A stretch of DNA of 64,000 nucleotides from Brachyspira murdochii (GCA_020722965.1 DYJT01000002.1:116242-180241); one strand, 5' to 3'; numbered from the stretch's first letter, positions 53,188 to 63,314 are shown. A program made the numbers and translations. The notes: a model not told the origin generated them from the letters alone.

Positions 53188-54375
53188 ATGATTGGATTGA
53201 TTTTAGTTTTAACAATTTTACTTTCATTATCCGCTTTTTTTTCTTCGACTGAAACTATTTTTTATTTATCAGACGAAAAAATAAGAAATAAGTATATTAA
53301 AACAGATTATGATACATTTTTAGTCTTTATTTTGTTATCTAATACAATTGTAAATATTTTTATTGGAATAACCTCTGAAAAAATTTTCTCTGAAAATTTG
53401 ATTAAAGATAAATCGATTATTTTTTCTATTGTCATATCTACATCTATTCTACTATTTTTTGGCGAAATTATACCTAAAAGATTAGCTTTGATATTATATT
53501 CAGGAACAAATAATATTTTTCTTTTTTTAATGCAAAAATGGATAGATTTAATAAAATTTTTTGAAAAGCTAATTAACTTTTTTATTAAACCTATTAAGAA
53601 AATTGAAAATGAGGATAAGACTTTTTCTATTTTAGAGATAAAAAATGTATTATCAGATGGTATAATTAGAGGTTATTTCAATCCAGTTCAGGCTTCTTTA
53701 ATATCAAATTTGGTTTCTCAATCTTTTTCTACTATAAAAGATCATATAATTCATTATTCGGAGTTACCAGATATTAATGGCCAGGCTTCGATAGAGGATA
53801 TATTTAATGCTTTTAAAAATTGCAATTTGAAAAAACTGCCAGTCACATCGAAGAACAAAAAGACGATTTTTGGTTATATATCTAAGGGAGATTTTTTGAA
53901 TTCTATTATAGATAAAAGCGATGATAAATCATTTAACATTAAGAATATAATCAGACCTTTAAATATGATATATGAATATGAATCTATTGAGGTTGGGATT
54001 CATAGATTTATTGAGGCAGAAGAGACTATTTTGGGCGTTTATGATGAGCATTTTCAGTATTGTGGAATAATAGACTACTATAAACTAATAGATGACATGC
54101 TTTTCGATATTTCAATTGCATCCAATAAAAAATTACCTATCATTTTAAATGCAAATATTTCATGTAGATCACTTTTTTATAATTATAATATCAATATTCA
54201 AGAAAAAGATTTTGACTTAAAATTAGTCGAAATTGTATTAAATAAACTTGGTAAAATTCCAGAAGTAGGCGATTCGATTTCCTATTTGGGTTATAAAATT
54301 ACAATAGTTAAAATGAAAAATAAAAAAATTGTATCATTAAAAATAGATAAAGATTCAAATAAAGAGGATCAATAA
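53188..54375 (+). CDS. DUF21/CBS-domain membrane protein (CNNM/CorC family), first copy
   Basis: This 395-residue protein has an N-terminal DUF21 membrane domain (about 1-140; STETIFYLSDEKIRNKY and FFGEIIPKRLAL are family signatures), a CBS pair (about 180-300) and a C-terminal CorC_HlyC domain (about 315-390, ending GKIPEVGDSISYLGYKITIVKMKNKKI). Members of this family are linked to Mg2+ or other divalent-ion export and to membrane-damage resistance. It begins 5 bp after the ExbB-like gene and is followed 10 bp later by a second copy. Many CBS positions are divergent, so nucleotide binding is uncertain. Confidence 0.88.
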   Translation: MIGLILVLTILLSLSAFFSSTETIFYLSDEKIRNKYIKTDYDTFLVFILLSNTIVNIFIGITSEKIFSENLIKDKSIIFSIVISTSILLFFGEIIPKRLALILYSGTNNIFLFLMQKWIDLIKFFEKLINFFIKPIKKIENEDKTFSILEIKNVLSDGIIRGYFNPVQASLISNLVSQSFSTIKDHIIHYSELPDINGQASIEDIFNAFKNCNLKKLPVTSKNKKTIFGYISKGDFLNSIIDKSDDKSFNIKNIIRPLNMIYEYESIEVGIHRFIEAEETILGVYDEHFQYCGIIDYYKLIDDMLFDISIASNKKLPIILNANISCRSLFYNYNINIQEKDFDLKLVEIVLNKLGKIPEVGDSISYLGYKITIVKMKNKKIVSLKIDKDSNKEDQ

Positions 54376-54385
54376 AGAAAGAAAA

Positions 54386-55633
54386 ATGATTTCCTCATTA
54401 TTATTAGTTTTTTTATTAATTTTACTTACTGGCTTTTTTTCTGGGAGTGAAACGGCATTTTTATCTTTAGATCTTTTTTTTATAGAAATTAAGACTGAAA
54501 AAAAACATAAATTTTCATTACTTTATTATATACTTACAAAGCCTCATATTTTCATCACAACAATATTGATTGGCACGAATATAACATTAATAGCATCATC
54601 ACAAATACTTTCAAAATATTTAAATACTTCTAACCCTTTTTACAGGGCTTTTCTTTTTTTGGTTTTCCCTTTTATAACCTTAATTTTAGGGGAGATTTAT
54701 CCTAAAATTATTTTTGGAAAAAATTCTTACACTATTTCTAAAATTGCGGTCTATCCTTTTTTCTTATTTCAGATAATTTTGAGTCCAGTTGTTTTAGTTT
54801 TTAATCTGATTTCTAAGATAATTGAATTTATCTTTACAAAGAAAAATCAGAGTGCCAAAAAACGAAAAAATGAAGAAATTATAAATACTTTAGCAAAATC
54901 TATTAAAAAGAAAATTTTAAATATGGAATTATTTATCGAGGATGCAATAAAATTTGATGAGATATCTTTAAATGAGATTCAAAAACCTATTTTGTCTTTT
55001 CAATCGATAGATTATGGTGAGAATGAGTTTATCGATATCTCTAAAGTTTATGAGAATTGGCAGAGAAATTATCTAGTTTTCGATAAAAACGATAATTTTT
55101 TAGGTATAATTAATATTGATTCAATATTTGCTTCAAATAATATTAAAAAAGCATACAAAATCGACGAGTTGCCATTAATTAGAAATATTCCAGTTATCTA
55201 TGAAGGGAAAACGATATTAAATGCATTAGAACTTTTAAATGAATCTTCTTCTTCGGTTATATTAACTATAAATGAATTTGGGCAGCCTTCAGGACTGGTT
55301 ACAAAAGAGGACATATTTTCTCATGTTTCAAATACTATAGCCGAGAAAGAGGATTTATTCAAATATAATATAAAAAAATTAGGAGAAAATTCCTATATAA
55401 TTTCTGGGTTTGCTGAGATTTCAAATATAAAAAGAATTACAGGCATTTATTTAAATGATGATTATTATCATACTTTTAATGGTTATATAATACATAATCT
55501 TGGAAGAATACCGAAAGAAGGAGAAATATTTACTTTAAATAAACTTGAAATTAGAATAGTCAGCGCATCTAAAAGATTTGTTAAAAAAGCGATTGTTAAG
55601 ATATTAAAAGTAAATAATAACAAAAAAAAATGA
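54386..55633 (+). CDS. DUF21/CBS-domain membrane protein (CNNM/CorC family), second copy
   Basis: This is a 415-residue paralogue of the preceding gene: a DUF21 domain (about 1-140; FFSGSETAFLSLDLFFIEIK and LILGEIYPKIIFG), a CBS pair (about 195-310; GQPSGLVTKEDIFSHVS) and a CorC_HlyC domain (about 330-408, GFAEISNIKRITGIYL ... GRIPKEGEIFTLNKLEIRIV). Tandem paralogues may form a heterodimer. The stop overlaps the RNase gene start by ATGA, so they are coupled. The ion transported is not evident. Confidence 0.88.
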   Translation: MISSLLLVFLLILLTGFFSGSETAFLSLDLFFIEIKTEKKHKFSLLYYILTKPHIFITTILIGTNITLIASSQILSKYLNTSNPFYRAFLFLVFPFITLILGEIYPKIIFGKNSYTISKIAVYPFFLFQIILSPVVLVFNLISKIIEFIFTKKNQSAKKRKNEEIINTLAKSIKKKILNMELFIEDAIKFDEISLNEIQKPILSFQSIDYGENEFIDISKVYENWQRNYLVFDKNDNFLGIINIDSIFASNNIKKAYKIDELPLIRNIPVIYEGKTILNALELLNESSSSVILTINEFGQPSGLVTKEDIFSHVSNTIAEKEDLFKYNIKKLGENSYIISGFAEISNIKRITGIYLNDDYYHTFNGYIIHNLGRIPKEGEIFTLNKLEIRIVSASKRFVKKAIVKILKVNNNKKK

Positions 55634-57168
55634 ATATCGAAAAAGAGGATTATAAAGACAAAATTTTGGACCTCGATTTTAATGAAATTTTAAATAAATA
55701 TTGTATAAACAATGAATATAGCGAAGAAATCATCGATGAAATAAATAATTTTAAAAACTTCAAAATTCCAGAACAAGAATATAGAAATAGAAAAGATTTA
55801 AGAAATCTTTTTACGGTTACCATGGATAGTTTGACTGCAAAAGACTTCGATGATGCATATTCCCTTGAATTAATTGATGGGATTTTTAATTTATATGTCC
55901 ATATCGCAGATGTTTCCTATTTTGTTCAAAAAGATAGCCTTTTAGATAAAGATGCGCTTTCAAGGGGTAACTCATATTACCTTGGTCCATGGGTAGTTCA
56001 TATGCTACCACCAATTTTATCTGAAAATCTGTGTTCATTAAAAGAAAATGAAGATAGATTAACGATTACTTGCGAGTTAAAAATAGATAACCAAGGGAAA
56101 ATTATAAATTATGATATCTATAGATCAATTATAAATGTAGATAAAAGAATACCATACGAAATTGGAAATCAGATATTAAAAGAAAAAAAGGATGAAAATT
56201 ATGCTTTTTTAAAACTTTCAACAAAACTTCAAGAAATATTATACAAAAGCAGAATTAATAAAGGTTCTCTTCAATTTGATTTTCCAGATTATTATTTCAT
56301 ATTCAAAGATTCTTATATCGTACCATCTGAAATTGTAAGATATGAAAGAGGTATTTGTGAAAGAGTAATTGAAGAATTTATGTTATGTGCAAACAAGGTT
56401 ATTGCGATACAAGGAAGCAAACTCAAAAACTTTATTTATAGAATACATGACAAACCAGAAAAAAATAACTTTATGCATCAAAATTTTAATGAATTTAAAA
56501 ATGATTTTACACATAAACAATTAAATTATATTCTTTCCGCAGTTAAAAATACCGACAGACAATATGCCATAGAAAGTATGATATTAAAATCTTTAAAAAA
56601 GGCTAATTATGATAACAAAAACATAGGTCATTTTGGATTAAATTTTGAGAAATATACCCATTTTACATCTCCGATTAGAAGATATTCAGACCTTGTAGTT
56701 CACAGGTTAATTCTTAAAGAAAAATATTCTAATGATGAATTAAAAAAGATTTCGATTTTGACCTCATTAAAAGAGCAAATAGCTATTAAAGCCGAAGAAG
56801 ACTATAATAAGATTAAGAATGCACATTTTTTAAAAAAATTTTTATTAAAGAATTTCGATGTAATTGTTGTTGGGATAATACCTAAAGGGATTTTTTGCAG
56901 AATAGAAAAGTATGGTTGTGAAGGGCTATTATCTTCAAAAAAATTAAAAGAAAAAGGTTATTTATACAATAAAAAACTCAATTCTTTTGAATCTGGTGAA
57001 AAAAGAGATATAATCAAGATAGGCTCTCATTTAAACTTAATACTTATTAAAGCAGACCCTAAAAATGGTTTTATTGATTTTAGTTTTGATAACAAAATTA
57101 AAAGGATTAAAGGTGAGAAAAAGCAAAAAAAGAGAAGGTATTCAGGTAGACATGACACCATTGATTGA
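55630..57168 (+). CDS. RNase II/R-family 3'-5' exoribonuclease, short form
   Basis: This is an RNB-domain exoribonuclease. The RNB domain starts at about residue 58 with TAKDFDDAYSLEL (metal-binding Asp cluster), LYVHIADVSYFV, RGNSYYLGPWVVHMLPP and the TSPIRRYSDLVVHR motif. A C-terminal S1-like domain lies at about 408-485, and the tail is strongly basic (KRIKGEKKQKKRR). The 512-residue length is short: the N-terminal cold-shock domains and helix-turn-helix of RNase R are absent, leaving about 57 N-terminal residues. The last 56 bp overlap the ExbD-like gene in another frame. Confidence 0.9.
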   Translation: MNIEKEDYKDKILDLDFNEILNKYCINNEYSEEIIDEINNFKNFKIPEQEYRNRKDLRNLFTVTMDSLTAKDFDDAYSLELIDGIFNLYVHIADVSYFVQKDSLLDKDALSRGNSYYLGPWVVHMLPPILSENLCSLKENEDRLTITCELKIDNQGKIINYDIYRSIINVDKRIPYEIGNQILKEKKDENYAFLKLSTKLQEILYKSRINKGSLQFDFPDYYFIFKDSYIVPSEIVRYERGICERVIEEFMLCANKVIAIQGSKLKNFIYRIHDKPEKNNFMHQNFNEFKNDFTHKQLNYILSAVKNTDRQYAIESMILKSLKKANYDNKNIGHFGLNFEKYTHFTSPIRRYSDLVVHRLILKEKYSNDELKKISILTSLKEQIAIKAEEDYNKIKNAHFLKKFLLKNFDVIVVGIIPKGIFCRIEKYGCEGLLSSKKLKEKGYLYNKKLNSFESGEKRDIIKIGSHLNLILIKADPKNGFIDFSFDNKIKRIKGEKKQKKRRYSGRHDTID

Positions 57169-57508
57169 TATGATGTTTTTATTAATCATATTTTTTTTAA
57201 TAGCAACAAGCTTTCAAACTTACAAGAAAATTGCAGTTACACTACCTGGTTCTGAAACAGGTGAAAATCCTGTTAATGAGCCTTTTGTGGTTACAGTATT
57301 AAAAGATGGCAATGTTTCTATAGATGAGCAAATATACTCTTTATCTAAGTTAGATATTTATATAAAGGAAAATTTAGCTAATTTATCTTCCAGGCAGATT
57401 TATATAAATGCCGACAGAGATGTAGCCTATGAGGTAATAATAAAGATATTGGATATATTTCGTAAAAATTCATTACAATCTATTTCTTTAGGAGTTAAAC
57501 CCTATTAA
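57113..57508 (+). CDS. ExbD/TolR-family protein
   Basis: This is the partner of the ExbB-like channel. It has 131 residues from GTG 57113, chosen because AAGGA lies 6-7 bp upstream and the product then begins RKSKKREGIQVDMTPLIDM, the normal ExbD start. The single membrane helix (about 16-36) contains the essential Asp in DMTPLIDMMFLL. A periplasmic domain with YINADRDVAYEVIIKILDI follows. A longer frame from ATG 57065 would add hydrophobic residues unlike ExbD. The 56-bp overlap with the RNase gene is the largest same-strand overlap in this window. The TonB-like gene follows after 4 bp. Confidence 0.9.
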   Translation: MRKSKKREGIQVDMTPLIDMMFLLIIFFLIATSFQTYKKIAVTLPGSETGENPVNEPFVVTVLKDGNVSIDEQIYSLSKLDIYIKENLANLSSRQIYINADRDVAYEVIIKILDIFRKNSLQSISLGVKPY

Positions 57509-57512
57509 GATT

Positions 57513-58250
57513 ATGGAAAAAGATCTTATAAAATCAATATTTTATTCTTCGGTTTTGCATTTGATAATCTTGTTAATATTTTCTATACTGGTAAATTTGC
57601 CATCTTTTGAGCAGAAAATTAATTTTGATCCAATAGAGATACAAATCCAGAATTCAAAAAATATTTCTCAATCCACAGAAGTCTTCAATGAAGGCAAAAA
57701 AATAGAAAATGTTCAATTAAAAGACAATGCTAATGAAGTTATAAAAACTAAAACCAATGAGAATGATAAAAAACAACAGGTATTGGAAAGTTCAAAAGAA
57801 ACGATAAAAACAGAATCTAAGGCAGAGGAAGTAGTAGAACCAATTATTACCGAAGATGATTCAAAAGCAAGTGGTTATAATAAATCTGATGAAGAAAATT
57901 CAGATGAGATTGTTCAACAAATCTTATCTTCGCAAATTGAAACAGGTAATTCCCAGAATAATTTAAAAGATAATATCCAGTGGAATTCTTCTGCAAATAG
58001 ATGGGTTATAAAAAAAATCAAACCTATTTTACCTTTGAAATATCAAAAAAAAGGTATTTCTATTACCTGCAAAATATATATAGAAATAAATAAATTTGGT
58101 TCAGTGATTTCGGCTATTATAGTTCAATCGACAGGTTATATAGATCTCGATCAATATATAATTTCAGTTATTAAAGATTGGAAATTTAATCAGGTCACCT
58201 ATGATAAGATAGATTCAGGTTATATAACATTTGTATTTTTAATTTCATAA
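57513..58250 (+). CDS. TonB-like energy transducer
   Basis: This 245-residue protein has a cytoplasmic N terminus, one membrane helix (about 10-28), a long Lys/Glu/Ser/Asn-rich periplasmic spacer (about 45-150; Pro-poor, unlike classic TonB) and a C-terminal TonB domain (about 160-245) with WVIKKIKPILPLKYQKKG, ISITCKIYIEINKFGSVISA and VIKDWKFNQV. It directly follows the ExbD-like gene. With the ExbB- and ExbD-like proteins it would transmit proton-motive force to an outer-membrane receptor or envelope complex. TolA is an alternative reading, but the C-terminal pattern is TonB-type. Confidence 0.87.
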   Translation: MEKDLIKSIFYSSVLHLIILLIFSILVNLPSFEQKINFDPIEIQIQNSKNISQSTEVFNEGKKIENVQLKDNANEVIKTKTNENDKKQQVLESSKETIKTESKAEEVVEPIITEDDSKASGYNKSDEENSDEIVQQILSSQIETGNSQNNLKDNIQWNSSANRWVIKKIKPILPLKYQKKGISITCKIYIEINKFGSVISAIIVQSTGYIDLDQYIISVIKDWKFNQVTYDKIDSGYITFVFLIS

Positions 58251-58272
58251 AATCAATCAAAGTTGTTTTTAG

Positions 58273-58300
58273 TTGACTTTTCGCTATTTAGATGTAGATA
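58273..58300 (+). promoter_or_regulatory. candidate promoter for bamA
   Basis: TTGACT (58273-58278), 16-bp spacer, TAGATA (58295-58300), in the 88-bp gap before bamA. The -10 lies within a short direct repeat (AGATGTAGATA, AGATGTAGA). Confidence 0.35.
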
Positions 58301-58338
58301 AGATGTAGAAAAGATATTTTCAATATAGGAGAAATTCG

Positions 58339-60789
58339 ATGTTTTCTTTTATAAAAAATTTAAAATTTATTTTAATGATTTTAATAATAATTTTTTTATT
58401 TAATATAAATGTTGAAGCTCAAACTTCAATCTCAATAGATAACTTTTTGGGAAAGACAATTTCACAAATTATAATTAATGGTTTAAATTCGGTAACGAAA
58501 GAGGAAATACTTTTTTTATTACCTGTAAAGGTTGGTGATACATTGACTCTTTCAAATTTAAATGATATAATCCCACTTCTATACAAGACTGAGTATTTCA
58601 AATCAATCAGTTTTGACCTATCATTTGATCTTGATGGTTCAGTGATAATAACTATAAATGTAATCGAAAGGGAGCTTGTAAATAAAATTATTATTCAGGG
58701 CAATAAAGCTATTTCAAAAGATAAAATTACAGAAGTATTGATATTACAACCTGGTGATTTTATATCGGAAATTAAAATAAAAAAAACAATAGAATTGATA
58801 AAAAATTTATATCAGGATGAAGGTTTTGAATCACCAGATATCGAATATGTTATTGAAAATAATCAAGAAGATAAAAGTGTTAATCTAACTATTAAAATAA
58901 CTGAAAAAAAGAGATATATAATCAAAAAAATAATATTTGAAGGTAATAAAATATATGATGAAAAAGAACTTTTAAAAGTAATGCAGACTAAAAAGCAATT
59001 TAAATTTATTTTTGAATTTAATAAAGGCATATTAAATCAGGGTAAACTCGATGAAGACTTAAAATCGATTGCAAGACTTTATTATGAAAAAGGTTATCTT
59101 GATGTTGAAGCTATAGTTAAAGATATTCAAATTGAAGAAACAGAAAAAGAAAAAAATATAACATTAATAATTTCCATAAATGAAGGTGAACAATACTTTT
59201 TGAATTCTTTTATATTAACCGGGAACAAACTATTTACTCTAACTGAATTTTTGAAACCAGAATTTACAAATCAAGGTGTTGTATATAATAAGGTCGCAAT
59301 AGAATCTATTTCAGAGCAAATACGGCAATACTATGGAAACTATGGTTACATATTTGCAAATGTTACCATTGAGGAAAAGATTAATTTTACTGATAAGAAA
59401 GTTGATATTATTATGACCGTTTCAGAAAATAAACGAGCCCATATTGAAAAAATTATTGTAAAAGGAAATACAAAAACTAAAGATTATGTAATTATAAGAG
59501 AATTAATGATTCAGGAAGGCGAAACCTTTAATGTAGAGAAGATTAGACAATCTATCTATAATCTATATAACACACAATATTTTAGCGCGGTTGATGTTCA
59601 ATTTCAGCCTGGTTCAGATGATACATTGATAAATTTAATAATTGCAGTCGAAGAAAAGAGTACAGGTCAATTTCAATTTGGTGCAACCTTTTCTCCTGGA
59701 GTAGCAAATAGTTTTGGATTAACTGGTAGCATAGCAGAACCCAATTTCCTTGGTTTAGGCTTACAAATTTCTGCTGAACTTTCTATTTATATGGATAATA
59801 AATATGTTCTTACCTTTTCATATCTGGATAGATGGTTTTTAGGAGAACCCATAACTTTTGGTGTTTCGCTATCTGGCTCAATAGTTCAGGATACATGTTA
59901 CATCGATAATGATTTAAATAATGAACCAGATCTCGATCCCGAGAATACCGATACTTACCTAACAATGAATTATTGGTTAGATAAATTTTCTTTATCTTTT
60001 TCATTTGGTAAAAGATGGAGACCATATTTTTCAATTTTAGGATATATTTCCTTCGGTTTACAAAGATATCATAGTGTTTCTGGTGTAACCGATCTTCCGT
60101 ATGTTTCTCCATACGCGTTTATACCATTTACCGAATTTGCAAGTGGTAATGATGATTATTGGTCATATAACTCATCAATATCTTTAATAGCTAAATATGA
60201 TACAAGAGATTATTATCTTCTCCCGACAAAAGGATTCTTCATTAAGGGAATGATTGGTTATTATGGGGGATTCTTATCTGGAGATTCACAATTTATAAAA
60301 TTGAATTTAGGATTTAATATAAACCAAAGCCTATTCTGGAAATTTGTTCTTTCTTTTAATTCGTCACTAGATTTTATAATGCCTCAACTTGATGGACGAA
60401 TTAGCATAGCACCCGAAGATTTGCTTTATATTAATGGATATACCGATGTAAGAGGTTGGAAAGTTACTCTTGATCCTTATTATGGTAGGGCAAAAGGGAT
60501 ATTTTCATTAGAATTACAAAGGGAAATTCTGTCTCAGATTCTTTCTTTTACCGCATTTATAGATTTAGGGTATTTATTACCGACTCCAGAGAGTATATTA
60601 AATTTAAGTATTGGTAATTTTTTTGGAACTATAGGTTTTGGGATAAAAATACAGATTCCACAATTACCTTTAAGATTTTATTTAACCCATCCATTTTTTA
60701 TTACAAGTTATGGACAGATTGATTTTATCAAAACATCTTTCTGGCAATGGGACCTTACCTTTACTGTTGGTGATATATTTACCTTCTGA
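58339..60789 (+). CDS. bamA: BamA, outer-membrane protein assembly factor
   Basis: BamA inserts beta-barrel proteins into the outer membrane. The protein has 816 residues: a signal peptide (about 1-29, ending near VEAQ), five POTRA domains (about 33-430; recurring patterns such as IIIQGNKAISKDKI, IIFEGNKIYDEKELL, FILTGNKLFTLTEF and IIVKGNTKTKDYVI), then the 16-strand barrel (about 440-816) with QRE and a final aromatic (FTF) C terminus. AGGAG precedes the ATG. skp follows, as in many Gram-negatives. Confidence 0.97.
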   Translation: MFSFIKNLKFILMILIIIFLFNINVEAQTSISIDNFLGKTISQIIINGLNSVTKEEILFLLPVKVGDTLTLSNLNDIIPLLYKTEYFKSISFDLSFDLDGSVIITINVIERELVNKIIIQGNKAISKDKITEVLILQPGDFISEIKIKKTIELIKNLYQDEGFESPDIEYVIENNQEDKSVNLTIKITEKKRYIIKKIIFEGNKIYDEKELLKVMQTKKQFKFIFEFNKGILNQGKLDEDLKSIARLYYEKGYLDVEAIVKDIQIEETEKEKNITLIISINEGEQYFLNSFILTGNKLFTLTEFLKPEFTNQGVVYNKVAIESISEQIRQYYGNYGYIFANVTIEEKINFTDKKVDIIMTVSENKRAHIEKIIVKGNTKTKDYVIIRELMIQEGETFNVEKIRQSIYNLYNTQYFSAVDVQFQPGSDDTLINLIIAVEEKSTGQFQFGATFSPGVANSFGLTGSIAEPNFLGLGLQISAELSIYMDNKYVLTFSYLDRWFLGEPITFGVSLSGSIVQDTCYIDNDLNNEPDLDPENTDTYLTMNYWLDKFSLSFSFGKRWRPYFSILGYISFGLQRYHSVSGVTDLPYVSPYAFIPFTEFASGNDDYWSYNSSISLIAKYDTRDYYLLPTKGFFIKGMIGYYGGFLSGDSQFIKLNLGFNINQSLFWKFVLSFNSSLDFIMPQLDGRISIAPEDLLYINGYTDVRGWKVTLDPYYGRAKGIFSLELQREILSQILSFTAFIDLGYLLPTPESILNLSIGNFFGTIGFGIKIQIPQLPLRFYLTHPFFITSYGQIDFIKTSFWQWDLTFTVGDIFTF

Positions 60790-60818
60790 AAAAATAGGGA
60801 AAATAAAAAGGGGGAAGA

Positions 60819-61394
60819 ATGAGACATAAATTAATTCCTCTTTTAATTTTTGTCTTTGCAAGTTTTTTGCTATTTTCTGCTGATTTTATAAAAATAGCAA
60901 TCGTTAATATGGAATTTATTTTAAAGGAATATAAGGTAACACTTGTTGATATCAAAAGGCAATTTTATATTGATGAGATGACAACAAAATTTGAAAAAAT
61001 AAAAGCAGATATTGATTCTATTAACCAAAAGCTTGCTAATCCAAACTTAACAGCTGATGAAAAAGCTAAATTAGAGCAAGCGAAACAAGATAAATTGAAT
61101 GAAGCTATTAAACTCAGGGATTATTATAAAAAATTAGATGAAGATCTTCAACAAAATAGGCAAAAATATATTATAGAAGACATAAATTATGCTATTAAAA
61201 AAGTATGCGAGAAAAAAGGTTATGCTTTAGCTCTCGATTCAAAGATGGAAGGGATATTATATTACGCTGATTATATCGATATTTCAAAAGATGTTATTGA
61301 ATATCTATTTTCTATGATAATAAAATTTTTAAAAGATAATAATGTTACCAACCCTGAAAAATATGGAATAGACCCAAATCTATATAATAATTAA
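60819..61394 (+). CDS. skp: Skp/OmpH-family periplasmic chaperone
   Basis: Skp holds unfolded outer-membrane proteins on their way to BamA. The protein has 191 residues: a signal peptide (about 1-21), the N-terminal strand IKIAIVNMEFIL, a long helical hairpin (about 40-125) rich in Lys, Gln and Asp, and the family's C-terminal strand segment (KKVCEKKGYALALDSKMEGILYYADYIDISKDVIEYL). The 30-residue C-terminal extension is unusual but short. It lies between bamA and lpxD, the classic order. Confidence 0.9.
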   Translation: MRHKLIPLLIFVFASFLLFSADFIKIAIVNMEFILKEYKVTLVDIKRQFYIDEMTTKFEKIKADIDSINQKLANPNLTADEKAKLEQAKQDKLNEAIKLRDYYKKLDEDLQQNRQKYIIEDINYAIKKVCEKKGYALALDSKMEGILYYADYIDISKDVIEYLFSMIIKFLKDNNVTNPEKYGIDPNLYNN

Positions 61395-61417
61395 ATTGGA
61401 AATAATAATTAAAAAAG

Positions 61418-62518
61418 ATGGTAGAATATCAGAAAAGAAATTTTTCAATCTCTGATCTTTTAATTTTTGGCAAATTTTTAGTATTGGGCGATGATAAAAG
61501 TATTTTTTCTTCTGTTTCAAACCTGGAAGATATAAAAGATAATTCTTTGATTTATATAACTGAAATTAAATTCCTGGAAAAGGCAGTTCAATCTAGTGCC
61601 TCAGTAGTAATTGCTCCATATAGTTTAGAAAAAGATTTAAGGCAAATTATCGAAAAGGGTACTACTAAGACTTTTATTCTATGTGAAAATCCAAAATTAC
61701 TTTTTGCCTATGCAACAAGTTTGTTTAAAAAAAGAAAAATAAATCATGGTATAGACAACACAGTTAAAAGTAAGACTAATTTAAATGATAAAAAGGTTGA
61801 AATTGAACCTTATGTGACTATCGGAGCGAATGTTTCGATAGGTAATGATGTTTTTATCGGTTCTTTTGTTAGTATTGGTGACAACTGCAAAATTGGGGAT
61901 GGAACAATAATCTTTTCTGGGGTAAAAATCTACGAAAATGTTGAGATCGGGAATGAATGTATTATTCACGCAAATGCTGTGATTGGAGCTGATGGATTCG
62001 GATATGTCTTCAATAGTGCGAATTATCAAAAGATCGAACATTTAGGCAAAATAATTATAGAAGATAGGGTTGAGATAGGAGCAAACAGCTGTATAGATAG
62101 AGCAACTATAGGTGAAACAAGAATTAAAAAAGGCACTAAGATCGATAATCTTGTGCAGATTGCTCATAATGTGGAAATTGGCGAAAATAATGTCATATGT
62201 TCACAAGTGGGAATCGCCGGTGGTGCAAAACTCGGTAATTTTGTGACATGTGCAGGACAGGTAGGAATTTCTGATCATGCTATTTTGGAAGATAATATAA
62301 TAGTTGGTGCACAAACAGGATTGACTCCAAAAAGATATAGCAAAAATTCCTTTTTACTAGGTACACCAGCAATGGATGCCACCTCTTTTAAAAAATCTTT
62401 TGTTTATTTTTCTAAATTACCAGAATTAGTAAATAAAATTTATTATTTAAATTCCTCACTAGAAAAAATAAACAAAATACTTGGAAACAAAGATCAAAAG
62501 GAAAACAAAAATGAATAA
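61418..62518 (+). CDS. lpxD: LpxD, UDP-3-O-acylglucosamine N-acyltransferase
   Basis: LpxD adds the N-linked acyl chain in lipid A synthesis. The protein has 366 residues: an N-terminal uridine-binding domain (about 1-100), a left-handed beta-helix of hexapeptide repeats (about 125-320; [20 protein letters not shown]) and a C-terminal helix pair. The catalytic region contains [22 protein letters not shown] and [12 protein letters not shown] (His). The gene overlaps lpxA by 8 bp. The C terminus is Lys/Glu-rich, encoding the lpxA ribosome site. Confidence 0.96.
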   Translation: MVEYQKRNFSISDLLIFGKFLVLGDDKSIFSSVSNLEDIKDNSLIYITEIKFLEKAVQSSASVVIAPYSLEKDLRQIIEKGTTKTFILCENPKLLFAYATSLFKKRKINHGIDNTVKSKTNLNDKKVEIEPYVTIGANVSIGNDVFIGSFVSIGDNCKIGDGTIIFSGVKIYENVEIGNECIIHANAVIGADGFGYVFNSANYQKIEHLGKIIIEDRVEIGANSCIDRATIGETRIKKGTKIDNLVQIAHNVEIGENNVICSQVGIAGGAKLGNFVTCAGQVGISDHAILEDNIIVGAQTGLTPKRYSKNSFLLGTPAMDATSFKKSFVYFSKLPELVNKIYYLNSSLEKINKILGNKDQKENKNE

Positions 62519-63314
62519 ATTTGGAGAAAATACCAAAATTTCTAGTGATTTGCGAATAGGAGAAAATAATTCTATTGGGTCAAATGTTATAATTAAAGAA
62601 GGCTGCATTATTGGAAGCGATAATGTGATAGAGGATAATGCTATAATCGGTCCGAATGTTATTATTGGAAATAATAATGAGATAGGACACTTTGCTTATA
62701 TCGGAGGGGAACCGCAAGATCATGATTTTGTTAAAGGCATTATTTCATATGTTGAAATTGGAAATAACAATAAAATTAGAGAATTTGTCACAATTCATAG
62801 GGGGACAAAACCAGATTCAAAAACATCTTTGAAAGATAACAATTTTTTAATGGCTTATACTCATTTTGGACATAATGTGAATGTAGGGAGTAACTGTATC
62901 TTTACGAATTTAGTACAACTAGCAGGTTATGTGGAAGTTGAAGATAATGTGGTAATGGGCGGGGTTTCAGGAGCTCATCAATTTTGTAGGATTGGTTCAT
63001 ATTCTATGATTGGTGCAAAAGCTTACATTAACAAAGATATTATACCTTATTCTCTCGTTTTTGGAATCCCGGCGCAGATTATTGGTATCAATTTTGTTGG
63101 ATTAAGAAGATATGGTATAAATCAAGAGGATAGAGACTTAATTAAAAATTTATTTCATATAATATATAATAGTGGGCTTCCATTTTCAAAAGCAATAGAA
63201 AAAATTTCAAATGAATACAAAAATAATATATATGCCGAAAAAATACTAAACTTTGTCAAGGAATGTAAAAGGGGTATAGCTTCTTTTGGATATAAAAAAT
63301 CTATAAATGAATGA
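62511..63314 (+). CDS. lpxA: LpxA, UDP-N-acetylglucosamine acyltransferase
   Basis: LpxA catalyses the first step of lipid A synthesis. It has 267 residues from ATG 62511 (AAGGA about 9 bp upstream, within lpxD); the longer in-frame start at 62481 adds only the lpxD-overlapping KIKRKTK stretch. Hexapeptide repeats run over about 5-190; the catalytic His is in [14 protein letters not shown], and [20 protein letters not shown] and [22 protein letters not shown] are LpxA signatures. No fabZ gene separates lpxD and lpxA, unlike E. coli. The stop overlaps ruvX. Confidence 0.96.
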   Translation: MNKFGENTKISSDLRIGENNSIGSNVIIKEGCIIGSDNVIEDNAIIGPNVIIGNNNEIGHFAYIGGEPQDHDFVKGIISYVEIGNNNKIREFVTIHRGTKPDSKTSLKDNNFLMAYTHFGHNVNVGSNCIFTNLVQLAGYVEVEDNVVMGGVSGAHQFCRIGSYSMIGAKAYINKDIIPYSLVFGIPAQIIGINFVGLRRYGINQEDRDLIKNLFHIIYNSGLPFSKAIEKISNEYKNNIYAEKILNFVKECKRGIASFGYKKSINE

